Of a DNA stretch of 64,000 nucleotides, positions 58,981 through 64,000 are shown piece by piece (the first letter of the stretch is position 1; each line of letters begins with the position of its first letter). The DNA lies in assembly GCA_003222245.1 (NCBI GenBank), contig QHVH01000010.1, forward strand, positions 118,323-182,322. Reading direction: 5' to 3'. Position numbers and translations under genes: made by a program. This stretch comes from Blastocatellia bacterium AA13. Its GTDB lineage: Bacteria > Acidobacteriota > Blastocatellia > UBA7656. A model generated the notes under the pieces. That model was not told the DNA's origin, searched no databases, and worked only from the letters and a program-made list of their open reading frames with translations.

Positions 58981-59545
58981 TCAATTCGACGCGAGCATAC
59001 GCTTGATATCCTCGGCAGCTCGCCCGTTAGTTCCCATCACTTCTTTGGTTCCATAGATCCAAAGGTCTCTCCCGTTTCCGACGAGGTTCTTCCGCGCTTG
59101 TTCAAGGAGTTTTGGGATTATGCGAAGAGCCGCGTGCATTTCAACGGCACGTGCAGCGGCTAATGGGAGCGTATCTTTCCACGTCTCGACTGCGCCCCGT
59201 ATGCGTGTGGGCCCTCTCGCGCTGGTTGGTCGCTCTGATCCAGAAAGACAGTCATATAAAAAGCGGGTTGTTTGCCCACGGTCTGAGCACGCGGTGGTCG
59301 AAATCGAGCCCGTTCATCGCGGCGCGCAGCAAGTTCTCGATGCTGAGCGGCCATCGCAGGCGCGGAATAGTCCGGAACGCCGTCGATGAGCTTAGGCCGT
59401 TGAAACGCTCGCCATTCACCAAAGAGTTTCGTCAGCTCCGCAAACGAGGGTTTCTTCTGTTGAGCCACGGCAGTAAATGAGGAGACGACAAGAGCAAGTG
59501 CAACGATCGACTTCAGCCATGACTGACTTGACCAGATCTTGCATG
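58981..59545 (-). pseudogene. Decayed DUF885-family hydrolase gene
   Basis: Minus strand. A signal-peptide-like stretch WLKSIVALALVVSSFTAVAQ (near 59519-59460) without an ATG in frame, then LTKLFGEWRAFQRPKLIDG and VPDYSAPAMAAQHRELA in the same frame, matching the start of DUF885 proteins. A shifted frame holds NGLDFDHRVLRPWANNP; the first frame resumes with FYMTVFLDQSDQPAREGPHA; a third frame finishes with VETWKDTLPLAAARAVEMHA and WIYGTKEVMGTNGRAAEDIK to a TGA at 58981. Relative to the family there are several shifts and an internal deletion, and the remaining several hundred residues are missing. Confidence 0.6.
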
Positions 59546-59653
59546 ATCCGCCTCACCGACTGGGTGATGCTCGCGTGCCTCTTAAGTTCCATAGAGTCTA
59601 TCGTGATGCGTGTCCCCGCGATCCGCTTTCACGTTCCCTAAATAAGGCAATCT

Positions 59654-59875
59654 TCATGTCGTCTTTGGTTTCTTGGATTTCTTGGGGATCTTTCGTGGAC
59701 CAGGTTTGCCCGGTTTGAATCTCTCGACTTCGCTCTGCAGTACAAATACTCGGTCACCGATTTCGAAGGATTTGAGCTTGCCCCGCTTGATCAGATCTCG
59801 AATGGCTTCGTGAGAGCATCCTCGAATCCGGGCGGCCTGCGCTTGACTGATCAAATCGGTTAAGTCTGGCTTCAT
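59654..59875 (-). CDS. Excisionase-like helix-turn-helix protein
   Basis: 73 residues from ATG 59875; a TTG at 59902 would add nine. MerR/excisionase-type (HTH_17) fold: ISQAQAARIRGCSHEAIRDLIKRGKLKSFEIGDRVFVLQSEVERF, followed by a basic, Pro/Lys-rich tail. Such proteins regulate or direct excision of mobile elements. No integrase is beside it. Confidence 0.65.
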   Translation of the reverse strand: MKPDLTDLISQAQAARIRGCSHEAIRDLIKRGKLKSFEIGDRVFVLQSEVERFKPGKPGPRKIPKKSKKPKTT

Positions 59876-60044
59876 GGTATATGATTTCCTTGAAGTCTCC
59901 AAGGAAACTATGTATCATCTCCAAACCGAAAACGCGCCACTAGTGACAACGCGGTGGGCGCTTCGTATAGCGGTAACAGGCGGGACTAACCTTGGCCGGT
60001 AACCGGCCGACTCCCGCTGCTATCTAAGTGAAAACGGAGGAAGT

Positions 60045-60479
60045 ATGCCAGACGAGTCAGGGATTTCCAACGAACGCGACGAGGTAGCGAAGCTGGCCGA
60101 GTTCTTGAATGATAAAGCATGGCTCATTGTTTTAAAACCCCTGAAACATAAGCCAAGGCGTGCAGACATGGCCACGGTTGTATTCGACTGCCTGATTGAA
60201 ATGTTGGTACTCGGTGAAGAAGGCCAAAAGGCCGCGCTGAAAGCACTGGAAGGAGCTATTCGCCTTCTTTATGCATACACGGAAGAGAGCGAGCTTGCAT
60301 ATGAGTATTATCGCCTCTGCCTGAAGACCGGCTTAGCGGATACGGAAGACGAGCCTGTTAGTCTGCTCTCAAACGCTATCGCTCGGTTGAGGAACAAGGA
60401 AGCGGAATGGAAACGTCAACTTAAAGGCCATAGTAAATCTCCCTCAGATGCTGATAGTTTCTCGAATGAAGTGTCCTGA
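60045..60479 (+). CDS. Small helical protein of unknown function
   Basis: 144 residues from ATG 60045 with GGAGG 6 nt upstream. Alpha-helical, with KPRRADMATVVFDCLIEMLVLGEEGQKAALKALEGAI in the middle and a charged C-terminus. No family recognised. A hairpin GGCCGG-TAA-CCGGCC lies upstream near 59993. Located between the excisionase-like gene and the palindromic element. Confidence 0.5.
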   Translation: MPDESGISNERDEVAKLAEFLNDKAWLIVLKPLKHKPRRADMATVVFDCLIEMLVLGEEGQKAALKALEGAIRLLYAYTEESELAYEYYRLCLKTGLADTEDEPVSLLSNAIARLRNKEAEWKRQLKGHSKSPSDADSFSNEVS

Positions 60480-60552
60480 AACTTCGGACTAGGAGATTTA
60501 GGCGATTGCCCGAAAGACCTTAGGGAGGGCGACAAGCAGCAATACAGTTTCA

Positions 60553-60683
60553 GCATCAACCCGATGGAGGCCGGTTCTAAGCGGAGAGAAATTGGAGTCA
60601 AGGGTCGGCCTGCCGTTGGCGACTTGCGCAGCCCTTGACTCCAATTTCTCGGAGCGGACAATCTGCCGACAGGGTTGATGCGG
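60553..60683. repeat. 131-bp nested palindromic element
   Basis: Outer arms GCATCAACCC (60553-60562) and GGGTTGATGC (60674-60683); inner perfect 19-bp arms GAGAAATTGGAGTCAAGGG (60586-60604) and CCCTTGACTCCAATTTCTC (60632-60650) around a 27-nt loop. It lies in a gap with no gene. It is like a MITE or a large REP-type hairpin. Which one can only be told by looking for copies in the rest of the genome. Confidence 0.65.
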
Positions 60684-60787
60684 CTACAAGTGAATGATAT
60701 CAATTCAAAAGCATGACATTCGCGATTGGTGCCGGTAGAGGTTGGGGTGGACATTGAATTTTGTTACGTTGTGGCCAGAGTTGGACG

Positions 60788-61099
60788 ATGTCTACGGTCG
60801 CGCAATCGCACATAAGGCTGGACGAGAACAGAGTTGCCTGGATCGATGACACACGAGTGAAGGTCATCGAAATAGCCGTGGACAAGATCGCCCATGGCTG
60901 CAGCCCTGAGGAAATGCACTTTCAGTATCCCCATCTGTCGCTCGCGCAGATACACGCCGCGCTGACTTACTACTATGATCATCAAGACGAATTCGATGCG
61001 GAAATCGCGCGACAACTACAAGATGTAAAGAATCTCAGGGCAGCGTCTCAAGGAACGCCGTTGCACAATAGGTTGCGATCGCTCGGACTGATCAAGTGA
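60788..61099 (+). CDS. DUF433-family antitoxin-like protein
   Basis: 103 residues from ATG 60788. Family pattern HIRLDENRVAWIDDTRVKVIEIA, then HGCSPEEMHFQYPHLSLAQIHAALTYYYDHQDEFDAEI. DUF433 proteins are HTH antitoxins paired with PIN-like DUF5615 toxins. The stop overlaps the GTG of the next gene by 4 bp (GTGA), the classic coupling in these pairs. Confidence 0.8.
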   Translation: MSTVAQSHIRLDENRVAWIDDTRVKVIEIAVDKIAHGCSPEEMHFQYPHLSLAQIHAALTYYYDHQDEFDAEIARQLQDVKNLRAASQGTPLHNRLRSLGLIK

Positions 61100-61206
61100 G
61101 CATCAGATTCGGTATGGACGTTCAGGTTCCGCGAGCGATCACTCAGGGCCTACAGCTCAAGGGGGTTGACGTGCTTACAGCACAGGCAGAGGGAGCATCC
61201 GAGTAG
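61096..61206 (+). pseudogene. Truncated DUF5615/PIN-like toxin
   Basis: 36 codons from GTG 61096: SIRFGMDVQVPRAITQGLQL, then KGVDVLTAQAEGASE followed by TAG. It matches the first third of DUF5615 PIN-like toxins, which are normally about 110-120 residues. After the stop the sequence no longer resembles the family, so the toxin is truncated and presumably inactive. It is normally the partner of the DUF433 gene just upstream. Confidence 0.6.
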
Positions 61207-61302
61207 CCTCGGTTTTGAAACGACCCACCCGCGCGTATCAAGTACTCGATTGCCTGAATGGATATGCTATCTATTTTTCGCGGCTTTGCCCGCCGCTCCT
61301 TT

Positions 61303-61917
61303 TTAGCGTGAAGGACGCGGCAGCTTTGGAGGTCTGTGGCCGCGACGTACCGATCCTGAGACTTCGATATACTCCAGCTCAGACATACTGTCGGCGCTGC
61401 GCAATAATAATCCGCCGCGGCTCATGTCACCGCGGCCGACAAAATCAACGGGGAAGCGCAAGCGTGTTCCAAATGCTTTCAACAGGATGTCGAGATATTT
61501 GGGTGTTGCGATGCTGCCGAGCATGATTACTTCGCTTTCGGGTGGAATCAAGTCCGCAATTTGGCGCGCGTCTCTTTCGATCGGCGCCCGATATCGGAGA
61601 TTGCTTTCGTGAATGTCGACGGTCGCATACTCTTTGAGCTGTTCGAGACCAATCACGTGTTCCGGCAGGAGCAGTCCCGAACAAGGAGTTATTATAAGTA
61701 CATCAGGCGCGCCCTCCGGGGGATTGGCAAAGGTCTTTGCATATGTGAGCTTTCCTCTGAAATACAGACCGCTCATAAAGGTAAACACGCTGCCGAGCGA
61801 GGCGCATCCCGATCTCAGGCTTCTTGCCAGCGGGAACCCAGCAGAGTCCGACATCAGCATTTGAGCCCGCCGGCCTCCGCAATTCGCGGGAGAGAGAATG
61901 AAAATGCGATGCGCCAT
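61303..61917 (-). CDS. Uncharacterised conserved-looking protein
   Basis: 204 residues from ATG 61917. Motifs include FILSPANCGGRRAQML at the start, FTFMSGLYFRGKLTYAKTFANPPEGAPDVLIITPCSGLLLPE, and IPPESEVIMLGSIATPKYLDILLKAF. It looks like a compact alpha/beta protein, but I cannot name its family. It is on the same strand as and downstream of the phosphoesterase gene (29-bp gap), so a link with DNA repair or nucleotide handling is conceivable, not shown. Confidence 0.6.
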   Translation of the reverse strand: MAHRIFILSPANCGGRRAQMLMSDSAGFPLARSLRSGCASLGSVFTFMSGLYFRGKLTYAKTFANPPEGAPDVLIITPCSGLLLPEHVIGLEQLKEYATVDIHESNLRYRAPIERDARQIADLIPPESEVIMLGSIATPKYLDILLKAFGTRLRFPVDFVGRGDMSRGGLLLRSADSMSELEYIEVSGSVRRGHRPPKLPRPSR

Positions 61918-61946
61918 TAGTTAGATCGTTAGGCGCCTCGAATACC

Positions 61947-62585
61947 TCATGAGGCCTTCGCAGCTTTTCGCTTGGATCGCGGGCGCCGGGGAACTCGCTC
62001 AGGATCGCCGGTAGACGCCTTCGCAACATTGCCGCCTTCATCTTTGGCGATCTCGGCGAGTGTGCGGCGCGTCAATACCGAAAATGGTTTCGAGTTTGTA
62101 ACGTCTTTGCCGGTAGCGCTGCGATCGCGATGCTTGATCAACAACCAGTTTCGAGCGCGTATTCGTACAAGCACCCACGAACCCTTCAGCTTGTTCCCAT
62201 TCAACTTGAACTTGAATTCGCCGCGTCGGATTGATTCGCCCGGCTCGCGGTCTTCCTCCTCGTATGTTCCGTAGTCCCAGACCATTACTGTGCCGCCGCC
62301 GTATTCGCCCTCGGGAATGATGCCCTCAAAGTTAGCATATTCGAGCGGGTGATCTTCTGTTGCCATCGCCAACCGCTTCACCGAAGAATCGAGAGAAGGC
62401 CCCTTTGGAACAGCCCACGATTTCAAGACTCCATCCACCTCGAATCTCAAGTCATAGTGCAGATGGCTGGCGCGATGCTTTTGGACTACAAAGAGCCGTC
62501 CGCTCTTCGACGAGAGCTTTTTAGGTTTAGGCTCTCGCGTTAATTCAAAATGTCTCCTGCGATTATATTCTTCGAGCGCTCTCAT
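61947..62585 (-). CDS. Stand-alone LigD-type 3'-phosphoesterase
   Basis: 212 residues from ATG 62585; a GTG at 62594 adds three. A complete PE domain: LFVVQKHRASHLHYDLRFEVDGVLKSWAVPKGPS (His and Asp metal ligands), MATEDHPLEYANFEGIIPEGEYGGGTVMVWDYGTY, and WLLIKHRD, with a Lys/Arg-rich tail. PE domains trim 3'-phosphate and ribonucleotide ends before end joining. Here it is a separate gene; the ligase part is encoded about 1 kb away on the other strand. Confidence 0.88.
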   Translation of the reverse strand: MRALEEYNRRRHFELTREPKPKKLSSKSGRLFVVQKHRASHLHYDLRFEVDGVLKSWAVPKGPSLDSSVKRLAMATEDHPLEYANFEGIIPEGEYGGGTVMVWDYGTYEEEDREPGESIRRGEFKFKLNGNKLKGSWVLVRIRARNWLLIKHRDRSATGKDVTNSKPFSVLTRRTLAEIAKDEGGNVAKASTGDPERVPRRPRSKRKAAKAS

Positions 62586-62820
62586 TTCCTGCACCGCTCA
62601 CATAAGAACTGTACTTATACAAATCAGTTGGAGCAAAGAATGTGCCTTGGCCACTCGCAGCCCATTATTTTTGACGCTGAGACGAATGCGGACAGCCGCT
62701 GGTGCTCTTAAACGCGCATGGCTCGTGAGGGATCTCTCCAGCGGGCAGGCCTGCCTTATTCTGGCGCCTTCCTTGCACTTTCTTGCGTGTTCGAAATGCA
62801 GTAAGAGCAAGGAGGGAATG

Positions 62821-63396
62821 ATGGCGAGCAAGCTTAATGGTCTGAGAGTCGCAATCTTAGCCGACAACGGCTTCGAACAAGTGGAAATGACTGAGCCAAG
62901 AAAAGCGCTTCAGGAAGCAGGCGCGCAAGTTCAGTTGGTTTCGCCGGAAGAAAAGAGTGTGAAGGGCTGGAATCATACCGACTGGGGAGACGAGTTTCTC
63001 GTCGAGGTGTCGCTTAAACACGCAAATGCGGATGAATATGATGCACTGATGTTGCCTGGCGGCGTTATGAATCCGGATCGGCTGCGCTGGAATCCGGACG
63101 CGATCCGGTTCGTGAAGGAATTCGTAACACGCCGCAAGCCTATTGCTGCGATCTGTCATGGTCCGTGGACTCTCATAGAAGTTGGGGCGGTCGCTGGACA
63201 CCGCGTGACCTCATGGCCTTCGTTAAAAACGGACCTGATCAACGCCGGCGCTCACTGGGTTGATGAAGAAGCCGTGAGGGACGATCTGATCCTGACGAGC
63301 CGCAAGCCTGATGACCTTCCTGTCTTCAATGAAAGGATGCTCGACTTATTCGCCGAGCACATCCCGGCCGCCAAAGGAATCGTGGGCTCGTACTAG
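62821..63396 (+). CDS. PfpI/DJ-1 family protease-like protein (YhbO-type)
   Basis: 191 residues from ATG 62821, with GGAGGG 4 nt upstream; an adjacent ATG at 62818 is too close to the RBS. Features: VAILADNGFEQVEMTEPRKALQEAGAQVQLVSPE (Glu of the nucleophile pair), GWNHTDWGDEF, YDALMLPGG and AAICHGPWTLIEVGAV with the nucleophile cysteine in ICHG. Members act as glyoxalase/deglycase-like or general stress proteins. Lies between the two LigD pieces. Confidence 0.9.
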   Translation: MASKLNGLRVAILADNGFEQVEMTEPRKALQEAGAQVQLVSPEEKSVKGWNHTDWGDEFLVEVSLKHANADEYDALMLPGGVMNPDRLRWNPDAIRFVKEFVTRRKPIAAICHGPWTLIEVGAVAGHRVTSWPSLKTDLINAGAHWVDEEAVRDDLILTSRKPDDLPVFNERMLDLFAEHIPAAKGIVGSY

Positions 63397-63531
63397 CGAA
63401 CTCAGGCTCCGAGGCGGTGAGGTATAGAGAGCGCGATGTTCTCGGAGCCCCTGAACGGAGCGCAGAGAATGGAGCGCAGAGGATGCGCTGAGAGTCGCCG
63501 CAAGAGTTGGAACCAAAGATTTGGAACAACG

Positions 63532-64000
63532 ATGGCCGCTCCTATCCGTTCGCCTTTTCATAGACTCGAAAAATTGCCCGGCTCGCGGCGCGCCGCGATG
63601 CCGGTCGAGATTTCTCCACAACTTGCTACTCTCGTGGACCGGCCTCCGTCAGGGGATGACTGGCTGCACGAACTCAAACTCGATGGATACCGAATGCTCT
63701 GTCATCTCTCGAATAGGAAAGCGCGCTTCCGGAGCCGCAATCGCAAGGATTGGACTTCCAAATTTCCGGAAATCGCGAGCGCTATACAAACGATTAAGGC
63801 CGAGAAAGCGATTGTGGACGGCGAGGTCGTAATGATGGACGCTTCCGGACGAAGCAGCTTTCAGAAGCTCCAACAGTCGATGGGAAAGCGTGAAAGCGGA
63901 TTTGTCCTCATCGTCTTTGATTTGATTTATCTCGATGGATTCGACCTTACGCGAGTTTCGCTGAAGGAGAGAAAACGACTGCTGAAACAGTTGATCGACA
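63532..64000 (+). CDS. ligD: ATP-dependent DNA ligase of the LigD type (C-terminus beyond window)
   Basis: 156 codons are visible before the edge. After a short N-terminal stretch comes ISPQLATLVDRPPSGDDWLH, then ELKLDGYRMLCHL with the AMP-accepting lysine, FRSRNRKDWTSKFPEIASAI, IVDGEVVMMDASG and FVLIVFDLIYLDGFDL, the conserved nucleotidyltransferase motifs I, III and IV. The Pol domain and any PE domain, if present, would be to the right. Together with the stand-alone PE gene it points to Ku-dependent end joining. Confidence 0.88.
   Translation, partial: MAAPIRSPFHRLEKLPGSRRAAMPVEISPQLATLVDRPPSGDDWLHELKLDGYRMLCHLSNRKARFRSRNRKDWTSKFPEIASAIQTIKAEKAIVDGEVVMMDASGRSSFQKLQQSMGKRESGFVLIVFDLIYLDGFDLTRVSLKERKRLLKQLID

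Noticed and set aside
59112..59480. 122-codon plus-strand frame
   Set aside because: It is antisense to the DUF885 remnant, which explains the sequence better.
61215..61526. 103-codon plus-strand frame after the truncated toxin
   Set aside because: Mostly antisense to the 61303-61917 gene and not similar to the missing toxin part.

Overview
The window looks like a chromosomal segment of a Gram-negative bacterium, most probably an Acidobacteriota member of the Blastocatellia type. This is inferred from moderate-to-high GC, an outer-membrane porin and a TonB receptor that both carry N-terminal carboxypeptidase-regulatory-like domains, a giant two-component-propeller hybrid kinase, MlaEFD, lipoproteins, and many small family-level housekeeping genes. 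No rRNA gene is present, so the assignment stays an inference.

Layout, left part (1-48.3 kb, mostly ordinary chromosome). A porin gene runs off the left edge; it has a consensus sigma70-type promoter with a Fur-like palindrome at its start. Next come a CopA-type Cu+ ATPase, a 1582-residue propeller hybrid histidine kinase, and rtcB preceded by two degenerate tRNA-like sequences. These are followed by a hotdog thioesterase, an HD-GYP protein, an MFS transporter, malate dehydrogenase, mlaEFD, an HNH nuclease, an M20 peptidase with a glycerophosphodiesterase, an ECF-like sigma factor with a zinc-finger anti-sigma factor, a DinB protein, a secreted Cys-rich peptide followed by a large helical protein, and several small enzymes. 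An aminotransferase/CoA-binding operon sits downstream of an AbgB-like amidohydrolase. A complete vitamin B12 uptake locus (btuB; btuFCD) carries two separate cobalamin riboswitches, whose downstream expression platforms look different (RBS-sequestering versus terminator/RBS hairpin). Then come atpD-atpC, a zinc-ribbon coiled-coil protein and a TlpA-like thioredoxin.

Right part (48.3-61.3 kb, accessory/defence-like). After a minisatellite and a tRNA-Arg(CCT) with a swapped 19-56 tertiary pair, the density of intact genes drops and the gene types change. This stretch has a RelE/Phd toxin-antitoxin pair; a broken alpha/beta-hydrolase-TPR-PIN mega-gene with a 557-residue partner; a decayed membrane-protein remnant facing it; a retron (predicted msr-msd RNA plus a reverse transcriptase fused to a TOPRIM domain); a decayed DUF885 gene; an excisionase-like HTH protein; a 131-bp nested palindromic element; and a DUF433 antitoxin with a truncated toxin. 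Several genes are frameshifted or truncated, as expected in a decaying genomic island.

Right end (61.3-64 kb). A stand-alone LigD-type 3'-phosphoesterase, a PfpI/DJ-1 protein and an ATP-dependent DNA ligase of the LigD type (running off the edge) suggest a non-homologous end-joining and stress-repair locus.

The strongest candidates for something new are the RT-TOPRIM retron with a retron-like a1/a2 repeat and predicted branching G, the tRNA-like pair in the leader of the RNA ligase gene rtcB, and the esterase-TPR-PIN locus beside the retron. Everything here was read by eye; no alignment, folding or database search was run.
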